Shown here in pieces: positions 1 through 10,140 of a stretch of 64,000 nt of DNA. A program made the translations under genes and the position numbers. The notes beneath the pieces were generated by a model. The model had not been told where the DNA came from and made no database searches. It saw only the letters and a list, made by a program, of their open reading frames with translations. The stretch's first letter is position 1. Every line of letters begins with the position of its first letter. The stretch covers positions 62,001 through 126,000 of the forward strand of contig JAVRFV010002314.1 in the NCBI GenBank assembly GCA_032716605.1, in the 5' to 3' direction. Source of the stretch: Paralithodes platypus (lineage: Eukaryota > Arthropoda > Malacostraca > Decapoda > Lithodidae).

Positions 1-366
1 CCCCTAAGATTAATCTTTGTGAACTGAAGGACCCGTTCACTACCCCTACCCCTACTCACCTAGACAGAGAATTTAGGCTACGGGGAAAAGCTTTTCGCCT
101 GTTTTCACAGTACATAGTATCTCAGCAGGTGGCTAAGTCTTTACTACGGTCCACTCAGGCAATCGCAGACGCGGATGCTCGAAGATCGGTTGAGTTATCC
201 CGGCGACTGATTCTTCAGTCGTCAATCCAATCCTTAGGTGACATACGCACAGCCTTGCTTGAGGCGGTGCGAGCACGACAAGATCTTAGGATGTCGTTAG
301 TTCGCAAGCTACCTGATCGCATTGCTAACCAGGTGGTGATGTCACCAGTACTTACTCCATCTTTAA

Positions 367-995
367 CCTCTGAAGTGCGCATGGGGGTAATTGGAAACGT
401 CCCCCTGTGCTGACGTATTTGAGGTGTTTCCGTCACTAAAATATTCATTGTGCCATTAATAGCATTAATATTTATCCATATGCGCCTATTATGGGTTGAT
501 TATAAAGGTATTAACCTGAAACAACAATAAAACGAGTGAAAACAGCGTTTGGATGGTCAAAATCGGAGATATAGCCCGCGAGTTGTATAATGTATGGGTG
601 AGGCAATCTGCTTTCCCGCCAATTTCCCCCAAGGCCACTGAGACACAGTCGATCGATACTCTCTCTCTCTCTCTTGCACTCGCTTGCTATCGTGATGACC
701 ACACCCTCCAATCGGCTTTCTAATGATAGCAGGGAAATATACCTCAGAACAAGGGGATAACAGGGGAAATAGGTGATAACTGAAGGAGAGGAGGAAAGTG
801 GGGAAGGAGGGGAGGTAGAGGACTGAGATTTTGCATGGCCCAGGGGCCAAAAAAATAAAAAAAAATAAAAAAAAAAAAAATAAATTTTTTTTTTTTTTTT
901 CGATGTCAAAAGTTGATTTTTATTTTCTCTGACTCTTAAGAGTCTTCCCGCAGTGCGCCGGGGGAACTCTTAAGAGTCTCCCCGCAGCTCCCGGG
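367..995 (+). mobile_element. TTAA-flanked MITE, family F1 copy 1
   Basis: 629 bp bounded by TTAA at 363-366 and 996-999. Removing it with one TTAA restores the gag frame seen in the intact copy, so insertion was precise with a TTAA duplication, as for piggyBac-type transposition. It begins CCTCTGAAGTGCGC and ends CCCGCAGCTCCCGGG. The ends are not obvious inverted repeats. Near the right end are two copies of an ACTCTTAAGAGT palindrome, each followed by a CCCGC motif. No ORF worth calling. A sister copy is at 7642-8243. Confidence 0.88.
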
Positions 996-1300
996 TTAAT
1001 GTCCCCTGAAGTATGGCGAACGGTGTTCAATATGGCACAGGCCGTTAAGCACAGTCCCACCCCTTCTAAGAAACCTGCATTTAACTTCCCCAAACCCAGG
1101 CCTCCTACTAAAGTTCAGCCAGGGGGTTCTAAACCTTTTCTTCCGCCTAAGTCCTCCCACTCCCCCCAGGGTCAGTACAGGCATAGACAGAGTAGGTTTT
1201 CAGGACAGAGAGGACGCGGCCAGCACAAGCCAGGTCAGAGCCAGTCTTCGGCCCACACCAGCCAGCCGGCAAAGCGTCCAGCACCACCAACCCCACCATC

Positions 1301-1310
1301 AAAAAACTAA
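1301..1310 (+). other. -1 frameshift slippery heptamer at the gag/pol boundary
   Basis: Gag codons TCA AAA AAC TAA place the heptamer A-AAA-AAC (1301-1307) in the canonical phase for -1 ribosomal frameshifting, one codon before the Gag stop. A -1 slip enters the RT frame at 1307, and that frame stays open through RT. The RT frame has no ATG for roughly 70 codons, which fits frameshift expression. DIRS-3 and DIRS-1 have TAA in place of the TCA codon, directly ahead of the same A run. Function is inferred. Confidence 0.55.
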
Positions 1311-3233
1311 AGTCTCTCTCACTCCCGGTGCCAACCTTAAGGCCGGAGGAACCGAGGGAAGTACAGCCGGCGAACCCTTGTCTGCTAACTGGGTCGTTCC
1401 GAACGTGTCACCAAGCATGGCCGTTAAACACTTGGGCACGGATGGTGGCACGCAAAGGCATCACTTGGCAGTGGCTCCGGCGACCTCGCTTACGTCAGCC
1501 GACAACGGCGAATTGTGTTTCTTTAGAGGTGGAGTCGCTGGTCCAGGAAATGATTGCCAAGAATGTCATCATCCCGGTCCCTCCAAATTACCCTGTATTC
1601 ACGTCCAAACTATTTTTGGTTCCCAAACGGGACAGTGTTCAGATGAGGCCGGTCGTAGACCTGTCTTATCTGAATCTTCACATTCACAACGAATCTTTCA
1701 GAATGTTAACAGTACACCAAATCAGGCTAACACTTCCGCCGGGAGGATGGATGTGTTCACTAGACCTGACAGACGCCTATTGGCACGTGTCGGTCAACAA
1801 AAGATTTCAAAGGTTTTTGGCCTTAAGGATCAGGCACCAAAATTTTGTTTTTCAGAGGATGCCGTTCGGTTTGAACCTAGCACCTCGATTATTCACGAAA
1901 CTAGTCCGGCAAGCCCTGATGCCATTGTTAAAACAGGGGATCAGAGTGTTGTGGTATCTAGACGACTGGCTGGTGGTGGCAGAGACACAACAATTATGCA
2001 TAAAACATGTCAATATCATTTTAAATCATGTCAAAACTCTAGGCTTCAAGGTAAATCTGGTAAAGTCAAACCTTGTTCCCTCAAGAGTAATTCAGTGGAT
2101 AGGGCTGGTCTGGGACACCGCCGCTCTCACTCTGAGTCAGAGTGTGGACAATCGCAACAGGTTTCGCAGGAAACTGTTCAGGTTTCTTCACAGTCTGACT
2201 ACGACGCGAAGAGTCTGGGAGTCTCTGGTCGGCTCTCTCAACTGGATTCAACTAACTGTCAAGTTGGGCCGGTTGAAAGTAAAACGATTAATATTGGAAG
2301 GCAACAAATATTTCCCGCTCTTACCGGCGGGAAAATTATGGCCCATCCCGAAATTAATCCACACCTTACTAGCGGTCTGGGCGAAGAGGGAAACATTGCA
2401 CTCAATAATGTCATGGACCTCTCCTCCACCAACGGTATGGGTAGACACGGATGCGTCAGGCACCATAGGGTGGGGATTTCAGTCAAATCAGGGGCACCAG
2501 GGTCAGGGGCTTTGGTCCCACTTAGAAATCTCTCACATCAATGTCAAAGAATTACTAGTCCCCTTTGTATTTCCTTCAGACTCACGGCCCGGCGTTACGG
2601 GGCAAGTCGGTGGCCTTCAGAATGGACAATCTGAATGCAGTCCACTGTATTCAGAAACAAGGGTCAACGAGGTCAAGGAAGTTGCTAATCGTGTCCGAAG
2701 AGATTTTTGTTCTAGCCATCAGTCTAGATATTTATCTTCACGCATCTTACCTCCCAGGCGTAGCGAACGTCTGGGCAGACGCTCTGTCCCGGAGACAGAG
2801 CACGACAGTAGAATGGGAGCTCAAGCAACCCATTTTCAACCTAATGATTGCAGAGCTCTCCCATCCACAAGTGGATCTTTTTGCGTCCGAGGAGACTCAC
2901 AAGCTCCCTCTATACCTCACCCGCCGGGCGATAACGCCGGCAGGGGGGCCAGACGCCCTAGTGACAGACTGGAACAGATGGAGCTCCATCTATCTGTTTC
3001 CGCCGCCAGATGCGTCACTAATGTGCCACGTAGTGAACAAACTACGAGATTATCGAGGCTTAGTCTCGCTAATCGCGCCCCTGTGGCCGGCGCAGTTGTG
3101 GTACCAGCAATTGAAAATGTGGTGCCCGGACCCGGTATCGCTCCCGGTCGGGTACTTCCACTTAGACACGATTGGCAACCTAGCGACCTCGCTGACTTTT
3201 GCATTATGGACATTCAGGAGGCCAAGTGGCTAG
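1307..3233 (+). pseudogene. DIRS-A reverse transcriptase-RNase H, one frameshift
   Basis: RT copies the element RNA and RNase H degrades the template. Seen in order: SKLFLVPKRD, LDLTDAYWHV, QRMPFGLNLAPR, the catalytic WYLDDWLVV, then RNase H with DTDASGTIGWG and HINVKELL. An extra T in the run near 2563 (CCCCTTTG, against CCCCTTG in DIRS-3) moves translation into the YR frame. The RT-RNase H frame itself continues from 2565 to TAG at 3231-3233. The long continuous ORF from 1328 to 4141 is therefore an accident of that insertion. Confidence 0.9.
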
Positions 3234-4185
3234 CACCATACGGTAGAGATGTGACCAATAAATTACTCAATCAATATACTCAGTCTACAAAGCGACAGTA
3301 TCAATCACATTGGCAAGCTTTTACTTCTTGGATCGTTCGAACAGAACAAACTGTACCCTCAGTGGCATTAGTTTTTAATTATTTAAATTATCTGTTTGAG
3401 CAGAAACGTTTATCTGTGGTGACATTAAAGAATCACTTAACTGCGATTAGAGTGCCCTTTTTAGACCTTACGGGTCTGTCCATACCGGTAGCGGAGGAAA
3501 CAGGATTTATGAGAGCATGTTTTAAACTCCGCCCACCTCCCCGTCAGCTCATGCCTACTTGGTCTCTGGACAAAGCTTTGTCTTTGCTTCACTCTCGTCT
3601 GTATCAAAATACTGCAGACTTTGCATTAATCTTAAAGAAGGCGGTTTTCCTTTTGGCTTTGGCCACCGGAAACAGAGTGTCTGAGCTGGCGGCGATGAGC
3701 AACACACCTAATTGTCTTAGGTTTGGTAGACTTAATGAATCTATTTCCATTGCACCCTCCCCAGGTTTTGTAGCCAAGAATGAGCATAGTGCACACGTGT
3801 TTTCTGAGTTCACGGTGCCGGCGTTAAAAAGGGGAAAGGTGCATCATAATCTATGTCCAGTGCAAGCTCTAACCAAATATTTGAGAGTAGCTCATCAAAA
3901 CCCCCAAGGTGCTTTATGGGTAGCAAGTACGGGTAAACGCTTACTTAAACGGCGATTAGCCTCTCTTCTGGTAGAAGTCATTAAAGAGAGTAATCCCGGC
4001 GTTGTGGGTAGGGCCCACGATTTACGCAAATGGGCAGCCTCTTTACGTTTCCTGAAAAAATTTCAGTTGAAGATATCGCGTCCACACAGTTGTGGGCGTC
4101 TAATCATACGTTTCTGTCTAGATACTTGTCAGTTGCTCTAGACAAACCTTCCTTACCATGTATAGCTTTAAGGCAGAGGGTCTAG
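3206..4185 (+). pseudogene. DIRS-A tyrosine recombinase (YR), frameshifted
   Basis: Probable start ATG 3206 (MDIQEAKWLAPYG), overlapping the RT stop by 28 nt as in the intact copy. The conserved ATGNRVSE arginine and HDLRKWA box are present. One base is lost near 4058-4066 (CTGAAAAAATTTCAG, against CTGAAAAACTTTTCAG). The segment holding the nucleophilic tyrosine is therefore out of frame, and translation stops at 4141 instead of the ancestral 4183-4185. It should be unable to cleave DNA. Confidence 0.88.
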
Positions 4186-4753
4186 GTGGCCCTGCAGTCA
4201 CTTTTGTTTACTTTCACGGGAAAGGGGGGGGGGGGGGGTGCAGTCAGTTGACATAGGACACCCTAGACCCCGCCGGAGTATGAGAGCTGTGATACAATTT
4301 AAGGTTAAAATGTGATATGAAAATTTCTCAGCGAGAAATTGTGCTAGTACAATGTTAAGTACAAAACAACGGGGTTGTTATAGTAGTTTTAGCTGCGAAA
4401 GCAATTTAATATTAGAACAATGGAGTTCCTTTGCAATTTATCTCCAAGTGTATTTTGGGGTTTATGATGTGCACATATAAACTTATAACTTATTATTTTT
4501 GTCACCACTCGTTGAGTGGGGTGCCTTTGTAACTACAGATCTGTGTTCAGAATCTTCAGGGTTACCCGTTTTTGTCAGGCAGGCTTCTTTGAAGCACGCA
4601 CCTGCCTGAACCCCTTTTTCTTGTATATTTTCGGCCTACGCCAATGTTACAATATATTTTTCAAAAGTAAGAATACTATGTGGTTGTTTTTATTATCTGC
4701 TTTTCTAGAGTTATGATATGATTACGAATGTCCCCCTCCAGTCTTAGAAATCA
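4186..4753 (+). other. DIRS-A 3' untranslated region with G15 tract
   Basis: Noncoding stretch between the YR stop and the ICR. It opens with a purine tract, AAA followed by 15 G at 4224-4238, then TGCAGTCAG. The same tract of 14-15 G (or C on the plus strand) lies at the same place in the other three copies. The rest is A/T-rich and conserved between copies. No ORF. Confidence 0.75.
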
Positions 4754-4860
4754 GGCATGTTCGTCAATGATGGAGGGGCCACTAATAAATTATAGGTTTG
4801 ACTCCTGTAAGGAGATAAAGAAAACCTAATATTTAGTAGTGGCCCCGTAATCATTGACGA
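4754..4860 (+). repeat. DIRS-A internal complementary region
   Basis: This segment joins, back to back, the complements of the two outer element ends. GGCATGTTCGTCAATGATGG through ACTAATAAAT matches one terminus. TAGGTTTGACTCCTG through GGCCCCGTAATCATTGACGA matches the other. Such a complementary junction is diagnostic of DIRS elements and is thought to template circular replication intermediates. Confidence 0.88.
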
Positions 4861-4932
4861 CTGGGGCCCTCCCGACCGTCCCCTTCCCATTCGTTGATGT
4901 ATTGAGGAATTTGGTTTACTTGATATGTCAGT

Positions 4933-5281
4933 GAAGGAGGAATGACGCCTGAATCAGCGTCTGGTCAGAAATCCACACAAGTACATCCACGGTATGATGG
5001 AAAGCTTATTGGATAGTTATTCTTATTTTCTTTTTGTTTTTATTTTTTACGAAGTTTTTTCGTAGTGAGAACCCAATTCATAATGACTGAAGCCATGAGT
5101 GAGGTCGCGTGCGCTCATGATGAAGGCTCCTCAGTTTTTAAATGCTCTGTGCGGTAGATTCAAAACTACGGCGGATTAGTGTTTGAAGAGGATGCCTTAT
5201 GTAATAGGCATGTTCGTCAATGATTACGGGGCCACTACTAAATATTAGGTTTTCTTTATCTCCTTACAGGAGTCAAACCTA
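4933..5281 (+). repeat. DIRS-A inverted terminal repeat (sense 3' end)
   Basis: Begins at GAAGGAGGAATGACGCCTG and ends at GTCAAACCTA. It is the complement of the repeats at 34424, 36758 and 44386, and matches inverted repeats ending near 53082, 53932 and 60868. The outermost 55 bp contain an imperfect hairpin (AGGTTT / AAACCT enclosing CTCCT / AGGAG). Confidence 0.88.
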
Positions 5282-6786
5282 TAATATATGATACCCTAAA
5301 TATTCCATGTCACTTACATGGAACATAGACTTCTTCTTGTTAATCTGAACATTATGAGCTTGTAAAATGTTGAGTACCCTCTTCAGCCTCTCATCATGTT
5401 CAGCCTTTGTGTCACCTGCAATGATTATGTCATTAGATTTTTTTTTTTTTTTTTTTTTTTCTATATTCCAACTACTACCTCTCGGGCATAGGCTGATAGC
5501 CTTTACACTCAACCGCTGAACACGGTGAGGCCCGTGAGGTCTTGCTCCAGTCTAGGGAGTGAGACATGTGAAGCTTCACGGCTCGAAGCAATTCCATCTC
5601 TGAATCTGCCTCGCCTCTGCGCTTCACAGTCTCACCCCCACAGACTCGGACCCTCACTCTAGGAACGCCACCTATTGAGCAATTAACTCACTAGGCATTG
5701 CCCCCCTGTAGCATATTTTTGAATATGGGAAATAATCATACAATGCTATTTAATCAGGGAACAATGAGGGTATTTTTTTGGCATTTCGGTGTGCTGTGGT
5801 AATGCACTGATACTAGGTACAGCACAAATTCCATCCCAATAATATCTTCCCATTGACATATTGGGATTCGAACCCGGGTCCATTGGATTACCAGTCCAGT
5901 GGCAAGACCACTCTGCCACACCTCCCCTAGGCTGCTACACCTTCTACTTGAGCAATTAATTGGCAAATAAAGCTTTGAAAGATAGCTGGAGATGATGAGA
6001 GACCAAAAGGTAACCTCCTATACTTGAACAGTCCTTTCTGAGTGTTGATCACTAAGAGTTCTTGGCTCTTCTCATCTACTGGAATTTGCAAATAAGCATT
6101 CTGCAGGTCAATCTTAGAAAATACCGTACCGTTACCAATTCCTGATAATAACTCGTCAATCTTAGGAAGAGGGTACTTATCACATCTAATTTGCTTATTC
6201 AGTTCTTTAAAATCACCACATATTCTCATTGATTTCTGGTCAGCCTTCAGAACTGGTACAATTGGTGCTGCCCACTCACTACAAGAAATTGGTTCCAAAA
6301 TACCTTCCTTAACAAGCTTATCTAAAGCATCTTCAACCATTGGTTTATGATAAAAAGGAACTGTGCGAGCCTTCATAAATTTTGGAGAAACATAATTCTT
6401 AACCTGTACCTTGGCTACTATGCTTGAGATAGGCTTGCTAGGGTTAACACAGTACTGGTCTAATAAATAGCTTGCCTCTTGAACCTGCTGAATTTTGGAA
6501 TTTTGGTCTAATCCAGCCAAATGAATCCCCACTTTGGCCATGAGATCCTTCCCACATAAATTGTTATTTGAGGAATCAACTATATAAAAGGGCTGACTCA
6601 CCTCCTTACCATTGTATTTAACCAGTACCTGCAATTTACCTATCACCTGTGCAGTAGAATTATCATAAGCCACTAATCTCTTCCTTGAAGGCTCGACCTC
6701 CAGCTTCAATAACCTAGCCCAATCCGATGTCAAAGTAGAGACTGATGCGCCACTATCAATCTCCAAGGGAGAGTTAATATCGCCTG
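5282..6786 (-). pseudogene. Gypsy (Ty3-like) pol relic: protease and RT, split by a SINE
   Basis: Minus-strand pol. From 6766 downward: aspartic protease (LEIDSGASVSTL near the start), then RT with the KYPLPKIDELL and FSKIDLQNAYLQIPVD motifs and RRLPFGLSSSPAIFQ. It is cut by a tRNA-Thr SINE at 5438-5927, just at the catalytic YLDD. RT resumes with DIIIAGDTKAEHDERLKR and EYLGYHIL at 5437-5282, where DIRS-A begins. RNase H, integrase and the 3' LTR must lie left of the window. Upstream of 6786 the frame is closed. A degenerate, inactive LTR-retrotransposon. Confidence 0.88.
5438..5927 (-). mobile_element. tRNA-Thr-derived SINE, copy 1
   Basis: Read on the minus strand: a tRNA-like head at 5927-5858 (starting GGGGAGGTGTGGCAGAGTGG, anticodon loop CTGGTAA with GGT, B box GGGTTCGAATCCC), then a roughly 400-bp body, then an A run (5460-5438). 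The head ends without a usable acceptor stem, so this is a SINE rather than a tRNA gene. A full second copy lies at 21346-21829 in the same orientation. It is inserted in the Gypsy RT gene. Confidence 0.85.
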
Positions 6787-7637
6787 TTAATTAATAAACA
6801 CTGATACGCTTAGCACTTCCTAATGGAATGGTTATATATGAATTATACTGGGGCAAAGATATAGCCACTTCATAGAAATATTAATAAGTGAGTCTCTAAA
6901 TAGCACTGTAACACTGTAGTACTGATAGAGTGAATCTTGGGTAGTATTTGATTGGTCTGGTCCTGGTTATCTTGCGTCCGTGATGTTGGGGGCTAACGAC
7001 TGGTTCCGCGGCCGTCCAGGGGGTCCATATGTAGGAAGTTCTCAAGACGGATCTCTTGGCGATCGTTGCTGGCTACACGCTTATATACCCACTGGTTTGT
7101 GAAGGTTATAAGGTGCACGTAGATTTCTTGTACGTGGACAGATGCTTCTATCTCAATATGCCACGGAGTCTGCCGGCTCTGGAACTCAATTCTCAGGAAC
7201 AACACAAGGGCAGAGCTAGAGGTCAACTTAAAGGGGCCAGCCACTGGTTGGTGTCTATCTTTCAACTGATTTTACTGGGGGCTGGAGCTTGGTTTATAGG
7301 CTTGGTTTTGGACCCTGTAGGCCATAGGGATCTCGAGTTCTTACGGATTTATTTAAGCTCTCAATGGATACGGGAACTAGGTAAGGTGGTGATTACTGTT
7401 GTGGAACATGGCTATATGGAGCCTTCATAATGTGATATAACTGAGCCTTAGTAAGAGGTACTATTTTGGCTATACTGGAAGTATTTAGGGGAGAGACTGG
7501 ATCTTCTTTGCGAGGAGGACTGGGACAGCTGTGATAGGAGCGTCTCTCTTAGATTGTTCAGTCTTCGTTCTATGGTATAGCTGAGGTGCTAATTTGGTTA
7601 TCAGAGTATGCAAGAAAGGTTAATGGGTTATTGTGGG
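6787..7637. other. No gene recognised; possible Gypsy 5' sequence
   Basis: No convincing reading frame on either strand. A 124-codon plus-strand frame here lacks an ATG start and resembles nothing recognised. The plus strand is G+T-rich, a bias that continues past the MITE to about 10140. This could be the leader or gag of the minus-strand Gypsy relic, whose pol begins at 6786, but no motif proves it. Confidence 0.4.
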
Positions 7638-7641
7638 TTAA

Positions 7642-8243
7642 CCTCTGAAGTGCGCATGGGGGTAATTGGAAACGTCCCCCTGTGCTGACGTATTTGAGGT
7701 GTTTCCGTCACTAAAATATTCATTGTGCCATTAATAGCATTAATACTTATCCATATGCGCCTATTATGGGTTGATTATAAAGGTATTAACCTGAAACATC
7801 AATAAAACGAGTGAAAACAGCGTTTGGATGGTCAAAATCGGAGATATAGCCCGCGAGTTGTATAATGTATGGGTGAGGCAATCTGCTTTCCCGCCAATTT
7901 CCCCCAAGGCCACTGAGACACAGTCGATCGATACTCTCTCTCTCTCTCTTGCACTCGCTTGCCATCAGTGATGACAACACCCTGCTTGCAACTCGCTAAT
8001 GTTAGCACGAAAATATACCTCAGAATAAGGGAATAACAGGGAAAATAGGTGATAACTGAAGGAGAGGAGGAAAGTGGGGAAGGAGGGGAGGTAGAGGACT
8101 GAGATTTTGCATGGCCCAGGGGCCAAATTTTTTTTTTTTTTTTTTTTCGATGTCAAAAGTTGATTTTTTTTTTTCTCTGACTCTTAAGAGTCTTCCCGCA
8201 GTCCGCCGGGGGAACTCTTAAGAGTCTCCCCGCAGTTCCCGGG
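7642..8243 (+). mobile_element. TTAA-flanked MITE, family F1 copy 2
   Basis: 602 bp between TTAA at 7638-7641 and 8244-8247. Nearly identical to 367-995 over its left 300 bp and right 130 bp, with a short diverged patch near 7960-8010 and a shorter T run near 8127. It has the same paired ACTCTTAAGAGT palindromes near the right end. No ORF of its own. Confidence 0.88.
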
Positions 8244-8247
8244 TTAA

Positions 8248-10140
8248 TAGAGGTTAGTAAAGGTGTTAGTCATGCATGGTTAGTTCATTGATAGGAAGAA
8301 TTCCTGTGCTACCTGGCAATGACCCGGAAGTCAAAACAGGGGTCAGGTATACTTCCGCAGGGGTGGGGGTCTCCCTCCTCGGGTGGGTAAAAAGGGGTAG
8401 GTGCGCGCCCTCTCTCTGTGATGGTCGTCCGGTGGCTGTGGCTAGGGGCTTGCCATATCACAAGTGTTTGTAATAACCCTCTGTTTATGAGACAGATGTG
8501 GGTGTTCCTAATACCAAAACCGAAGGTGCCTTGACTAGCTGGTTTAATCGGTTGGGTTGTTAATTGCATGGTTTGTTGGATGTGGTGGAGACTGGGTTGC
8601 TAACTCTGCCACATTTATCTGGAAGTATGGCAATAGAAGTTAGTCACTGGCGAGGCAGCTAGCCTCTCACTGACGATCATGTGGTACAGGGTTGTGAATG
8701 GGTTGTGAGGGAATAGATGGCATGCAAAGGGTTAGTAAAGTTCTAATGGTGTTCCTTCCTACTGGGGGAAGGTAAGCTGGATAGGAGTATATATACAAAA
8801 GGTTTGAGAATGTTAGCAACAGAAAAATTAAGGATATTCAGGAGGTATGGTGGAGAGGCTAGGTCGGAAAGGAGTCGAGGAGCGTGGGGGGGTTAACGAG
8901 AGGGAGAGGGTTAAGGGGGGCTACATGGAAGTTTGACCCTAAGGTCTCTGGGCGTAGGGGTGGCATTAGACTACAGTTGGTATCGTAGCTTGGGGGTTAA
9001 TGACAGGGAAAGTATGTTAGCCAAACACTACCGGGGATGAGCAATATGGGGTGGTATATGAGTCTGGAAGGGATAGAATCATGTGGACTGTGGGGCTGTG
9101 GGGAAGAGGAGGTTAACTGTAGGTGTGTGCTTGACTGTGGATAAAGTAGAGAAAGACATGGTGTATTATTACTCGTCAATACGATGGTTATGGACACTGT
9201 TAATCTGACACTATTTCTTGCTAACCTAGTTGTTCCTGGGAACTGCGTTTTCTATGACATATACACCAAAGAAAGAGGCAGTTCGTAGGGGTAGCTTCGA
9301 TCGGTATTGTTTCATGTTGAAAATGCGTCGAGACAATGGTAAAAGAGGGTTGTATATACAATCTCTGGTTGGGGTAAGAATTAGAGTTACTGTATGGTGG
9401 CTAACATCTTCAGTCATTTCTGTCTAGGTCTTACAGGAACGATGGTTATATATATACACTGGTGTACCCGTGGGTATCATCGTTTCTTATCAATTAGGAC
9501 ATGGGGCTTTAACATACTACTTCTCGGATGGAAAGAACATACATAGATTTATGGGGGCGGTTGGTCTTCAGAAACTTAGTCTGGCAAGACAGGGGGTTAA
9601 CATCTTACTTCTTGGATGGAAAACACATACATAGATTTAGGCCTGTCTGAACTGGTTGGCATTGGCTCAACCTAGGGACAGGGCATGGGTGTATTAACCT
9701 GGCAAGAACATACATAGATTTATGGGGGCGGTTGGTCTTCAGAAACTTAGTCTGGCAAGACAGGGGGTTAACATATTACTTCTTGGATGGAAAAAAACAT
9801 ACATAAATTTAGGCCTGTCTGAATTGGTTGGCATTGGCTCAACCTAGGGACAGGGCATGGGTGTATTAAATTAAGGTGTATTCATGTTCATCATCATGTA
9901 GGTAGAGGTGTAGGACACGAGGGGTAGTGTATACGCGAGGTGGGGGAAAGGTCAGTGGTTAGAAGGGATAGGCAGGTGTGGTTTGGAGCTGCTTAGCCCT
10001 GCGGGCTTCGGCCTGTCTTAACTGGTTGGCTTGGTCACCTGGTCCTTTCGTTCTGTGGGCCTTTCCTTCGGGTGTTTCTATTCCCGTTTCCTGGTGGTGT
10101 TCGCTCGTGGCTTCCGTGGTGGGCTTCTCGTTCTGGGGCA
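8248..10140. other. G/T-skewed noncoding region
   Basis: No gene recognised over 1.9 kb. The plus strand is strongly G+T-rich (many GGTT and GGGTTA words). A minus-strand frame at 10141-9959 is short and hydrophilic (MPQNEKPTTEATSEHHQ...) and could be the remnant of a gag-like protein. The region also holds the tandem duplication listed separately. Confidence 0.4.
9534..9869 (+). repeat. 165-bp tandem duplication
   Basis: Units 9534-9697 and 9705-9869, both starting AGAACATACATA and ending GGGTGTATTAA, differ at only a few positions. Each unit contains a shorter internal echo (ACTTCTTGGATGGAAAA), which also occurs once upstream at about 9518. Confidence 0.85.

Larger units (their letters stand above)
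3..1310 (+). pseudogene. DIRS-A gag, 3' part, split by a TTAA MITE
   Basis: Codons run in frame from position 3 to about 366 and resume at 999 in the same frame to TAA at 1308-1310. The protein matches the C-terminal third of the intact DIRS-3 Gag almost residue for residue (for example the run from LRSTQAIADADARRSVELS, then VWRTVFNMAQA). The C-terminus is rich in Pro, Lys, Arg, Gly and Gln, consistent with a nucleic-acid-binding tail. The break at 367-995 is the MITE insertion at TTAA. The N-terminus is outside the window. Confidence 0.9.
1..5281 (+). mobile_element. DIRS1-like YR retrotransposon, copy A (5' end outside window)
   Basis: Order on the plus strand is the gag 3' part, RT-RNase H, tyrosine recombinase, a G15 tract, the internal complementary region (ICR) and one terminal repeat, ending at CCTA (5278-5281). 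This order, with inverted terminal repeats plus an ICR and no LTRs or integrase, defines DIRS elements. The leader and other terminus lie left of the window. The copy is dead: gag carries a 629-bp MITE, RT has an extra T near 2563 and YR is frameshifted before its catalytic tyrosine. It is inserted in the RT gene of a Gypsy relic, whose reading resumes at 5282. Confidence 0.93.

Noticed and set aside
1378..2634. 418-codon plus-strand protein overlapping RT (and the long equivalents in the other copies)
   Set aside because: It is the YR frame read through RT. Apart from the genuine YR beginning near the RT stop, it shows no recognisable domain and is treated as overprinting.
5858..5927. tRNA-Thr gene on the minus strand
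   Set aside because: The cloverleaf is only partial and continues into a 400-bp body and A run shared with a second copy at 21346-21829, so it is a SINE head.
7056..7430. 124-codon ORF with a hydrophobic segment
   Set aside because: No ATG start, no recognised family, and it lies in a G/T-skewed region where such frames arise by chance.
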